64,000 nt of DNA, taken from Oidiodendron maius Zn (lineage: Eukaryota > Ascomycota > Leotiomycetes > Myxotrichaceae). Location: contig KN832872.1 of the NCBI GenBank assembly GCA_000827325.1, forward strand, positions 620,001-684,000, given 5' to 3'. The notes beneath the pieces are model-generated. The model searched no databases and was not told where the DNA came from. It saw only the letters and a list, made by a program, of their open reading frames with translations. The translations under genes and the position numbers were made by a program. Of the stretch, positions 1 to 10,674 are shown piece after piece (position 1 is the first letter of the stretch; every line of letters starts with the position of its first letter).

Positions 1-859
1 CTTTGCGCGTCTGGTCGCTTTTTGCGTCTTACTTCCCTGCAAGGCTGCACAGATCTCAGGAGCTACCACCTACAAGAAAATATATATTCGGCTACCATCC
101 TCACGGCATCATATCGCACGGGGCCTTTGCGGCATTTGCAACTGAGGCGCTAGGTTTCAAGCAATTGTTTCCGGGAATTACGAATACGCTCCTTACGCTT
201 GATTCCAATTTCAGGATCCCCTTCTATCGCGACTATGCCTTGGCCATGGGTTTGGCGAGCGTGTCCAAGGAGTCATGTGAGAATATCCTGTCAAAAGGCG
301 GACCAAACAATGTACGTTCCTATACAAGTTGTCACCAAATAATATTATCCCGCTGACGTGTTACGCACCGCAGGAAGGGATGGGACGAGCCATCACCATC
401 GTCGTGGGCGGGGCCCGCGAGTCCCTAGATGCGCAACCCTACTGCACGCGCCTTGTACTTAAACGGCGCAAGGGGTTCGTCAAGATGGCCATCCGCACCG
501 GCGCCGACCTAGTTCCCGTGCTAGCGTTCGGGGAGAACGACCTCTACGACCAATTCCAGGCGGACACGCATCCGAGGATCCACAAGATCCAACTCCTAGT
601 CAAGAAGATTCTCGGCTTCACCATCCCGCTATTCCATGCCCGTGGAGTATTCAATTATGATGTGGGCATTATGCCATATAGGAGGCCGCTGAATGTCGTC
701 GTGGGGAAGCCCATCGAGGTTGTTCAATCGAGCAAACCGGACCAGCAGTATATTGACCGGGTTCACGAGCAGTACGTCTCGGAGCTGGAAAGGATGTGGG
801 AACTATGGAAGGATGAATTTGCGAGTGAGCGGAAGGAAGAGCTACAGATTTTGGAGTAA
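1..859 (+). CDS. DGA1: Diacylglycerol acyltransferase, DGAT2 family (5' partial)
   Basis: Acyl-CoA:diacylglycerol acyltransferase, which makes triacylglycerol at the ER and lipid droplets. The start lies left of the window; reading is open from base 3. A 62-nt GT..AG intron (312-373) joins exon 1 (ending SKGGPNN) to exon 2 (374-859, TAA stop) and restores the family sequence GGPNN-EGMGRA. Visible motifs: the catalytic HPHG box at about residues 32-35 of the visible part, the FYRDYALAMG segment, the GGARESL loop, and the RKGFVKMA...LVPVLAFGE block, all in DGAT2 order. The N-terminal membrane hairpin expected in this family would lie upstream. The two halves fit the family without gaps, so only the missing 5' end is uncertain. 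A monoacylglycerol acyltransferase role cannot be excluded from sequence, but ascomycete members are usually DGAT2. Confidence 0.93.
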
Positions 860-2100
860 GCGAAGCGGCTTTGGGTTATGGCTAGGTTTTGCGGGCGTCA
901 GTACCAAGGAGTGACAGGCAAATGGGTATCCCTTCTATGGTCCGTGTATTCTATATATGTAAGCATCTCCAATTCATGTTGAGCTGTATCATCCCGTATG
1001 AATATATTAGCAAGTTAACGCGTAGGAGAAATTATCCAATGCCACTGATAAGGCCATCAATGTACGAGCTAGAAATATGTAAGCTGCCATCTATTGCAGA
1101 CAGAGTTGTTTCTAGACTCTAGAAGCTTTCTACTTCACCGCGTTTGAGCACCCTTTTGAGGAGACTTCTTACAGAATCCTATATTCCATGTCGCAAGCGA
1201 CGACTATTCCGCAATGAGAGACATACCTCTAGGATTTACATTTATGACGACTGTTAATAGGGAGTCACTGTAGATTCTTTCAGCCACCAATACACATAGT
1301 CGAGACTCTATCCTGGACATGCGCCATCAACGCTCAATGAGACAGTCCTATTGATCGAGATACATAACATGGCACGACTGAAGGTTAGTACAGTCTTTAT
1401 AGACGCTACTCTAAAACAGTACGGTTCCACAATGATTGGCAACTCCGGCTTCACAGAAAGGGGCTCAGAGATGGAAGGACGAGGCCGGCGGCCACGGTAG
1501 TAGCACAGGAAAAGTGCTTGTTCGTGGTTATTGTGCAAAATGGACCTCCTGATTCGACCTTCACAATATTTGAACCCACTCGTTTGTTGGACAAGCTTAC
1601 TGCGTGACCCAGCGCGGAGCAAACATTATGCTTTAAGTTGCCATTGCCCTCTGAAGTAGGACAAAGTAAAGGGGTTCACAGCAGATTATTCTGAGGCTAC
1701 CGACTTGCTGCAGTTAGCATATAAATGCTTTATACGCGCATTCGCGCTAAGTGAAGATTAATTCCCAAGATACAACCGGCAGCACGCTGGGTACGTGATG
1801 GGTGTCTGTCTGGAGTAAGGTGGTCTGTACGGGACACTGCATAACATGATCGTACGATTTCACCTTCACCAGCAGCCGAGACCGTCAGAATCCGAATACG
1901 AGTCAAGGCGGTGAGGGCTAAAATGCGCCCATCTGCCGGAAAATCCAGGTCCCCGCCAATCACTGGCCGGTCGAAATAAACCTAAAGCTTTCTGCATACG
2001 GAGTCTGCAAATAAATCCAAGATCCCTCTCTTTATCACTTCGCCTCCACAATCTCTCACCCTCCCTTTCCTTCTCCTTCCCCTCAATCCCCCAAGCAGAG
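860..2100. other. Intergenic region, DGAT2 3' side and CYP51 promoter
   Basis: No coding potential that I can support on either strand; short ORFs here lack family features. The distal half should hold the CYP51 promoter. A perfect 10-nt palindrome ATCGTACGAT lies at 1849-1858, about 240 nt before the CYP51 start, and a long CT-rich tract at 2015-2095 resembles a fungal 5' leader. Confidence 0.6.
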
Positions 2101-3787
<1,687 letters not shown>

Positions 3788-4594
3788 ATACCCTAGGTGT
3801 GTGATGATTTTAGAGGACTTCATACAGTACATACTTGTGAGTAGCATTACATACATTTAATTTCACGTGAATGGCGGGGTCTGAATACGTGTGTATCGCC
3901 CCGCGTAAAGTATCTATGAATTTCTGCACGTGGGGAGTAGATGTCTTTAAGTGGGAGAGGGGAAGAATCATCAAGAGTAAGGTGAAAACAGAAGGGGATA
4001 GTAGTCTCGAATGATATGTACTGTATTAGGAGTGAACATGGGGTACGGTACACACCCGCCCATCTGTCTCCAATTGAATATGTGATGCTGGGTACTGTAT
4101 TATGCTTGCCTCGCCTCTTCTCTTACCTGTAGTCGTTATCAGTAATGGAACGTTTAGTATGTACGTCAGTCCATCTTCTCCCGTAAAGCGCATTGGCATG
4201 TGCGGGCCGAGATAAATGTTCAACGCCACCGACGCGCTGAGGGCAAACACAAACACTTGGAAATTTAACAGAGAACTAGATAGCAATTGGATCTGATCGG
4301 GTCTCAGAAACGACGGTAGACGCTTCGAACAATACCATCCGTCCCAAATTGTCTCACTCCCAGGCCCTCCCTCAACAGAAATCCCTCCCATATTAAATCC
4401 GATCCCGGCTCAGCCCCTAATATCCATAGCGCCTCTTGGGGACTCTTGTGGGCCCCCAACCAGTCTCACTCCAGCCCCAATTCCAATCTCGCGCCCTTAA
4501 AGACAACCAGCCCCCTTTCCCTCCCTCTTCCCTCCTCACGTTCACCCCCGCCACAACAGATGATCACTACCACTGTGTCTGCCCCACGGTAACC
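3788..4594. other. Intergenic region between CYP51 and the PAQR gene
   Basis: No supported gene. Open frames on the minus strand around 3847-4391 have no start context, motifs or family resemblance. The part from about 4380 is C-rich, like a fungal promoter and 5' leader for the PAQR gene that follows. Confidence 0.55.
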
Positions 4595-6170
4595 ATGAGT
4601 AGCACCGTATCGACTGCTCGGGAGGAAGAGACGAGGCCCCGGGAGCGTAGGACCCGGTCCGCTGCCCCCCGCAGTAGGAAGAACTCGGAATATGGGCTGG
4701 AGGAGGGTTTGCTGCTCCAGGTAGGCTATATCCCATTACCTACTACCCCTCGATTTTGCAGAAAATGGTTGAGAAGAAAGAAAGCGGGGCTAATACATCT
4801 CTTTTAATTCCCAGGTGGACATCTTCCTCTCAGAACTAGAACGCCGGCTCGACCTTCTTGAGAGTTACGGTAACCTCGACCTCGATTCTGGCATCAACCG
4901 CGCTTATGCCACGCTCCAGGCGGTGCGTGCCCGCTGCAGCCAGGTCTCAGGCGAGGTTATCGGCGCCGGGCGACGGCGGGCGCGGGTCATGGTCGAGACC
5001 GTAGAGTCACGGTACCAGGATGTGCTGGTGGCGAAGGAGACGCTGAACGAGAAGATCCATACGGGCATCATGCTCCTCGAGACGATGCTGTCGGACTTCG
5101 AGGCCCGGGCGTCCAAGATGCGCGAGCAGGGCTTTGCGGGCGCGGCGGGCAGCCTGATGGACGAGGGCAGGAGGGTGGTGGATGAAGGCATTGAGAGGGC
5201 GAGGGAGGTGGTGGACGAGAGCATTGAGAGGGCCAGGGAGGTTGTAGATGAGGGTTTCGAGAGGGCGCGCAAGGCCGCCGAGACGCTGGAGGAGCATGTC
5301 CAGGCCGCGATCCAGCGGGCCAGAGAGACGGGACTCCTGCGCTACGAGGACCTGCCCACGCCGTGGCAGGTGAACCCACACATCGTCAGCGGCTACCGGT
5401 TCAGCGAGACCAAGATCGACTGCCTGCGGAGCATGTTCGGCATGTCGAACGAGCTGGTCAACATCTGGTCGCACGCCATCGGGCTCATGATCGTGCTGGC
5501 CATCGCCTTCTACTTTTACCCCTCCTCGTCCAACTTCAGCCTCAGTACCAACGCCGACGTCTTCATCGCCGCCGTCTTCTTCTTCGCCGCCTGCAAATGT
5601 CTCGTATGCAGCACCATGTGGCATACCATGAACTCCGTCGCGGACCAGACCCTCCTCGAGCGCTTCGCCTGCGTCGACTACACCGGCATCTCGCTCCTCA
5701 TTGCCGCCTCCATCATGACCACCGAATACACCGCCTTCTACTGCGAGCCCGTCTCCCGCTGGACCTACATGACCCTCACCGCCCTCCTCGGCATCGGCGG
5801 CGTCATCCTGCCTTGGCACCCGACCTTCAACCGCACCGACCTCGCCTGGCTGCGCGTCGCCTTCTACGTGTCCCTGGCCCTGACCGGTTTCGCCCCGGTC
5901 CTCCAGCTCAGCCTGATCCGGGGGACGGGATGGGCGTGGGAGTTCTACGCTCCGATTGTGAAGAGCATTACCGTATACTTCTTCGGCGCGCTAGTGTACG
6001 CCTCGCAGGTCCCGGAGAGATGGTGGCCTGGCTTCTTTGACTATCTCGGAGCGAGTCATAACCTCTGGCATTTTGCGGTCTTGGGAGGGATTTGCTTCCA
6101 CTATGTGGCCATGCAGGAGTTCTTTGCGGGCGCGTTTGAGAGGAGGTTGAATGAGTGCGCCGCATTATAG
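4595..6170 (+). CDS. PAQR / haemolysin-III family membrane protein (Izh3-like) with coiled-coil N-terminus
   Basis: Seven-helix membrane protein of the adiponectin-receptor (PAQR)/HlyIII superfamily; fungal members (Izh proteins) affect zinc, lipid and sterol homeostasis. Exon 1 is 4595-4720, the intron 4721-4814 (94 nt) and exon 2 4815-6170; 493 aa. I chose ATG 4595 (AACCATGAG context) over an in-frame upstream ATG at 4436. Metal-site motifs are present: NELVNIWSH at 254-262, S308..H312 in CSTMWH, Asp330, and H457..H461 in HNLWH. Before the membrane core lies a basic then helical cytosolic region of about 230 residues, including three near-identical 11-residue repeats encoded at 5175-5273. 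Yeast Izh3 also has a long N-terminal extension, which supports the subfamily. Hydrolase activity (ceramidase-like) is inferred from the superfamily only. Confidence 0.88.
5175..5273 (+). repeat. Three in-frame 33-nt repeats (hendecads)
   Basis: Three consecutive 33-nt units inside the PAQR gene encode VVDEGIERARE, VVDESIERARE and VVDEGFERARK. An 11-residue period is typical of right-handed (hendecad) coiled coils. DNA copies differ at several sites, so the duplication is not very recent. Confidence 0.9.
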
Positions 6171-6772
6171 GGGTTGGGAGATGGGAAGATTAGAGTCAGG
6201 ATGGGTGAGCTGCATACACACAGTAATTCGCATTATATCTAGGAGCATGGGATGGCGTTTTTGCTGCATTATTTACATTATACAGAGGCAGGCATAGAGA
6301 ATCTAGATATAAAAAGTCTATTTCTGTATCTTTTTCATATTGTTGGGATATGTGCTTTTATCTGACGTTGCATAGTTATCTCTAAAACGTAGGTGGAAGT
6401 TATTGATTACTGGATATATGTCGAAGTAATATATCTGTAGACGGAACACAAAAGGTACAAATCACGATTGGTAGATACGCCATGTCGTTTTACAGATTCA
6501 GTTTATTATCACCCTTGGAGTTAATATCAACCAAGCGTTCAATATCCTCTTTCTCCATTCCTTGTGATATGCTTTCCATTTTGCTGACCTCCACACCCTC
6601 CTTTTTTTTCTGAGCACCACCTCATCCACTGCAGGTATATGAAGTGATCCAGATATATGTCCAGCGACTAACCAGATATTTTAACTAATATCTAACCAGC
6701 AAGAACCGTAGTCGAGGAAGGATATCTGAGACTGTAGATCACTGGAAAGTATACTCATTGAATAGGATTGAA
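6171..6772. other. Intergenic region after the PAQR gene
   Basis: AT-rich, without a supported gene. It joins the 3' ends of two convergent genes, so it should contain both 3' UTRs. Confidence 0.5.
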
Positions 6773-7267
6773 CTAAACAATTTCCCTTTTGCATTCCTTT
6801 ACTGCAGGGTCCTGATCTTTTATCGTCCAAGAGGGAGAGTCCTTAGGAGGAATTTTCCGCACCTGCCATGTCGACCGGTCGGCATCACTGTCCCAATAAC
6901 GAACATTACCATAATATAATCCATAGGCCCAGTGTTCGGGATCCTCATGACATATAATGTCGGGATAGGATTTGAAGGACATGTGGCCGTATGCCTCATT
7001 GATACGAGCAACAGCTTCTGCCTTCGAGATCCCAAAGAGGGTTTGCATCTCCATGGCCATTTCTCTAAAGTATTCTTGCATTTCAGAGTCGATGCGCATT
7101 AAGAATTCTGAATCTTTGGACCCATCTTTAAATCCCGATGAGTCAGGTTGACTCTTCAAGCTTAGGCACGGCGATTCGTTTTCAGCCTTCCTATTGGCAC
7201 TAACGGGACGATGAGGCTTATCAGATTCAATTTTGATATCGTTTTCGGAGGTCGCTATCTCAGACAT
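6773..7267 (-). CDS. Hypothetical 164-aa protein, aromatic-rich C-terminal domain
   Basis: Single uninterrupted frame of 164 aa with an ATG in good position. I do not recognise the family with certainty. Residues 1-60 are polar and probably disordered. Residues 60-95 form a likely helix (IDSEMQEYFREMAMEMQTLF). Then comes a compact domain with an AEAVARINEAYG helix and the pattern CHEDPEHWAYGLYYG followed by RYWD. The HED-x-EHWA-x(3)-YYG...YW pattern reminds me of small bacterial proteins of unknown function, which is an impression rather than a match. No signal peptide or membrane segment, so it is probably intracellular. It lies just downstream of, and on the same strand as, the GH24 lysozyme gene. 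Clean coding over 164 codons argues for a real gene. Confidence 0.6.
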   Translation of the reverse strand: MSEIATSENDIKIESDKPHRPVSANRKAENESPCLSLKSQPDSSGFKDGSKDSEFLMRIDSEMQEYFREMAMEMQTLFGISKAEAVARINEAYGHMSFKSYPDIICHEDPEHWAYGLYYGNVRYWDSDADRSTWQVRKIPPKDSPSWTIKDQDPAVKECKREIV

Positions 7268-7765
7268 TCTTTTGTTTTAACGGTAACTGTGCTGAGATCG
7301 GGGCAAGGGAGGGGGATTGGATGTTCGAAGGTAGGAAAGGTGCGACTCCCAGTTAGTCGTTACAGTACGACCCCTGTCTAAACGTGATATATTCCGTACA
7401 CTCGATAAAGAGAGCTAATCGAAGAATTTCGGTCACCAGGGTAGAGCAGATATATTTTTGGACACTTATCTTCTATAGCTAAGCTAAGTATGTTATTGCA
7501 ACACCAAGCATAGGTGACGAATTCGATTGGAACACTGTTATTCTCTTTAACAGATTGTCAGAAGTAGAAACTAGAATCTAGAGCTAAAAGTACAATTACG
7601 CATCTATAATCAACAGAGTTTCATAGCCCATGCTCTTATCGCCTAGCCAGTAACCTATATGCCCTGTCACCGACCCATCGTCCGCTGTACGGCCAGCATC
7701 CCGCATGATCACCAGCCTCTAAATATCTCCGGACACCAGAACCCCATCTCAGAATGTGAGATAAT
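7268..7765. other. Spacer between the hypothetical gene and the lysozyme gene
   Basis: About 500 nt, AT-rich, no gene seen. It should hold the promoter of the 164-aa gene and the 3' end of the lysozyme transcript. Confidence 0.5.
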
Positions 7766-8680
7766 TTAGCACTTGACTGGGAGGGCTTTGGCGGTGGTCG
7801 CTTCCTCGGATAGTGCAACTTCAGCTTTGCGTCGACGAACAAGGCCAGGAAGGACCTCGCCGTTGCCGTAAACCCACTTCGGGAGCTCTTGAGGAAGGAC
7901 CGTCTTAGGGCTCTCGCCGTTATTGAGGCGCTTGATTAGGGTAGACGACTTGGCAGCGCCACAGCCCTCATTAAAGGCCCAGCTGACCAAAGCACCATAC
8001 TGGTTTAGATTAAGGGTTACTTTGTCGTTCGTCATAGCGGTGATGCACTTCTCGGCAACCTGGGGCTATTAGCATACTGTCAAGTCTCTAAAATCGAGGC
8101 CTACTTACACCCATATCCTTGGCAAGGAGCTTCTTGCCATTGGCCTGCGATAGTGGAATAGGGTATCCTATTCCAGAGCAGGCTGAGTTCGAGCAGAGAT
8201 GGCCATAGCCAATTGTAGGGTGGCCAGTGGCATCGGTATCTATTATCGGTTTTGTCAGGATCCCCAAAAACACTTGAAGTTCAACCAGGCAAAAAGGAAT
8301 TACTTACAGACGTGGTCGACGAAGCCCTCGAATTCAGCAATCAGGTTGACGGTAGCCGTATTGGAAGCAGGAGCAGCACAACTGCTCGAACCACCCGAAC
8401 CACTGGAACAATGGGCCGCCACGTATCCAGAGGTACCCGTCTTCACATAGTAATCGGCAACAAAGCAGTTATCAGAGGTCTTATCCCACAGGGAATCGCC
8501 ATCCACACTAGTACCAGGAGCCTGGCAACTTATGGATACATCATGGCCCTTGGCGTATGTCTTTTTCACAGCATAGCTTGTGCCCGGCCCAGAGCGACAG
8601 TTGACGCTGTCTCCAGTAATGGTATAGGCACTCGCAGTGGAGTACGCCAGAGCAGTAGCAGCGAGCAGGGAGAGCTTCAT
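7766..8680 (-). CDS. Secreted GH24 lysozyme (muramidase) with N-terminal SH3b domain
   Basis: Predicted extracellular muramidase that hydrolyses the beta-1,4 bond between MurNAc and GlcNAc in peptidoglycan. Three exons: 8680-8308, 8239-8109 and 8059-7766; introns of 68 and 49 nt; 265 aa. The in-frame TTG at 8689 is not used. Signal peptide about residues 1-18, SH3b-like domain 19-92 with paired cysteines, a Gly/Ser-rich linker, then the GH24 domain. The T4-lysozyme catalytic triad spacing E-x8-D-x5-T is exact: E118, D127, T133 (EGFVDHVYTDATGHPT), followed by IGYGHLC. The C-terminal GLVRRRKAE motif also fits GH24. SH3b-GH24 enzymes are known from other ascomycetes. The gene diverges from the CHAP hydrolase at 9964, whose SH3b domain is nearly the same. 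Phage/bacterial ancestry of GH24 is established; a transfer date cannot be inferred here. Confidence 0.92.
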
Positions 8681-9963
8681 TGTAGACAAATAGGTAGGGT
8701 AATGAAAAACTGAAAGTGCGAAGGAGTATTTCGGCGGGTAATTGAATTGTAAGCTGATGGGCTGTTGACTATTTTAAAGAGAAGATGGACATGAAATGAC
8801 TTCCCCTTTATACTTAATGCCAGACAGCTTCAACTTGTCGCCAAGTCTTTGAGAGGAGTTATTTCAGCTCAGGCTATTAGGCCGGCGTTACACTGCCTCA
8901 TCTGCGAGGAGACGGGTTGTTGACAGTTGAAAATGACATGAGAAAGGGGTGTAAGTACCTAGCTAAGCAGCGTTCATCTGCAAGGAGCCGGACCTTGGCT
9001 TGTCGGATATGCAAAGGAAAAGGCGTACCTGAATGAGCCGCACGGCATGACATTTGAAGCTACTCTCATCTCACTGCTTTTATTAGAAGCGTTAGCGATC
9101 TACGGTATAGTGATCTACGAGGGGACCCCTGCGCATTCTATTTCCATAGGCTAGAAAAGCGCGAGACAGCGGAGAAGCGCGGAATAATACCTGGACGGTC
9201 ATGGCAAAGCAGAATGCATGAGGACCACGACCATGATTTCGCGTGGAGAGACATGGAATTGACATGTGCAGAAGTCACGCCTTTATTGCGAGTAAGTGAT
9301 CCCTGGTTGCTGGAACGCTGGGCATATGAAGACACCGTACCTCAGTGCAGTATATGCCCCCAAGAATAGACTCTAAATCCAAGGTCAAGTTAAGCGATCT
9401 AATTTCGACGCGATGGAAGAAGAGGCCTTACTGCAGGAGCCCGGCCGCTATGTTCTTGGCACGTTCTCACCATCTACCCTTATTTTCGGGATAGGCGCAA
9501 CAATGCCCCGATTGAAGAGGATCCAGCACGAAAATGCTTCCTACCATATTTTAACAGCTGATCATAAACCGGCTGAACTAGGGAATTCCTTGGGCCGAGC
9601 CAAGCAGCGCTCTAAATATCGGTAACAGGTAAAATTAGATAGTACACTAACTCTCTCGAATAGAAAACCTATTGGGTGATATTTTGCTTGGCTAAGGATA
9701 TTCCTGAGCCGCCTCTATTCTTGCAAATTGCCAAGTCGTGGCGAAGTCGAGGAGATGAGCCGAAGGACTGCAGTCAAGAATTGTAAAAAGATGGCATAGC
9801 ATTCTCATGACCTAACCGGCCCAGAATCGTAGTGTCCATGGCTGTATTTAAAGCTTCACTTCACCCTCATTGCCTCCTCGCACAAGATCTAATTCACCTC
9901 TTAACTCTCATCACTTCACGTTTACAATACAATACCCCACGACGTTTCTTCACCTCATCCACC
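8681..9963. promoter_or_regulatory. Divergent promoter region of the two peptidoglycan hydrolases, rich in PacC-type sites
   Basis: The 1.28 kb between the two divergent starts holds no supported gene. It contains six GCCAAG/CTTGGC hexamers: 8840-8845, 8994-8999, 9455-9460, 9599-9604, 9687-9692 and 9730-9735. The fungal pH regulator PacC binds GCCARG. Chance expectation for this exact hexamer on both strands is about 0.6 copies, so the excess is about tenfold. A TATA-like TATTTAAA lies near 9845, about 120 nt before the CHAP start, and CTTTAAAA near 8775 could play that part for the lysozyme. Confidence 0.6.
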
Positions 9964-10674
9964 ATGAAGTTCACTTCTTTCGCCGCTTATACACTTGCAT
10001 TCTTTTGCACGAGTGCTGTCGCTTCATATCCTGTTACCGGCGACACCGTCAATTGCCGCTCGGGTCCAGGAACCAGCTATGCCGTGAAGAAGACATACGC
10101 CAAGGGCCACGAGGTTTCAATTTCCTGCCAGACGGCAGGAACTGACGTTAGCGGAAACAGTATCTGGGATAAGACTTCTGACGACTGCTACGTCGCTGAT
10201 TATTATGTCAAGACTGGCTCTAACGGATATGTGACAAGCAAGTGCTCGGGAGGTGGAAGCCCACCGAGTACGGGCAACATCCCCGGCCCAGTTACCAACG
10301 ACTACCCATACAAGAACGATTGCGGCCCAGCCGACAAATGGAACTACTTTAAGTGCCAGTGTACCAGCTTCGTCGCCTGGCGTATCAACGAACGTCTCGG
10401 TATCCACTTTACCAATCAATATAAAGGCACTAACTGGGGAAATGCCAATACCTGGGATGAAGCCGCTCGCCGGACTGGTGTTCGCGTCGATAGCACACCC
10501 GTCCCTGGGTGTATTGCACAGAGCAATGCTGGCTCTGCAGGCCATGTAGCCTGGGTCACGGCTGTGTCTGGTGACGACGTGACTATTGAGGAGTACAACT
10601 ATGTCCATCCCAAGGCCTACGGCACGCGCAAAGTTGCCAAGAACACCTTTAATTATATCCACGTCAAGGTCTAA
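9964..10674 (+). CDS. Secreted CHAP-domain peptidoglycan amidase/endopeptidase with SH3b domain
   Basis: Predicted extracellular peptidoglycan hydrolase of the CHAP (NlpC/P60-like) superfamily, cutting amide bonds in the peptide part of the wall. Single exon, 236 aa, ATG 9964 in an ACCATGAAG context; an in-frame upstream ATG at 9832 would bury the signal peptide and is rejected. Signal peptide about 1-20; SH3b-like domain 21-94; Gly/Ser/Pro linker 95-110; CHAP domain 111-236. Catalytic residues visible: Cys133 in QCTSFVAWR, His194 in AGHVAW, and the E210-x-N212 pair in IEEYN. The CHAP fold is mainly bacterial and phage-borne, so ancient transfer into fungi is likely. About 56 of 73 SH3b residues match the lysozyme next door. 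Whether it is an amidase or an endopeptidase cannot be told from sequence. Confidence 0.9.
   Translation: MKFTSFAAYTLAFFCTSAVASYPVTGDTVNCRSGPGTSYAVKKTYAKGHEVSISCQTAGTDVSGNSIWDKTSDDCYVADYYVKTGSNGYVTSKCSGGGSPPSTGNIPGPVTNDYPYKNDCGPADKWNYFKCQCTSFVAWRINERLGIHFTNQYKGTNWGNANTWDEAARRTGVRVDSTPVPGCIAQSNAGSAGHVAWVTAVSGDDVTIEEYNYVHPKAYGTRKVAKNTFNYIHVKV

Noticed and set aside
4026-4391. 121-codon open frame on the minus strand between CYP51 and the PAQR gene
   Set aside because: No family resemblance, no promoter-like context, and it overlaps probable UTR sequence.
5007-5819. 270-codon antisense frame inside the PAQR gene
   Set aside because: GC-rich shadow of the real coding strand; composition (Gly/Asp/Val) is typical of antisense translation.
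9138-9625. Short frames in the region between lysozyme and CHAP genes
   Set aside because: 65-70 codons, no motifs; the region is better read as shared promoter.
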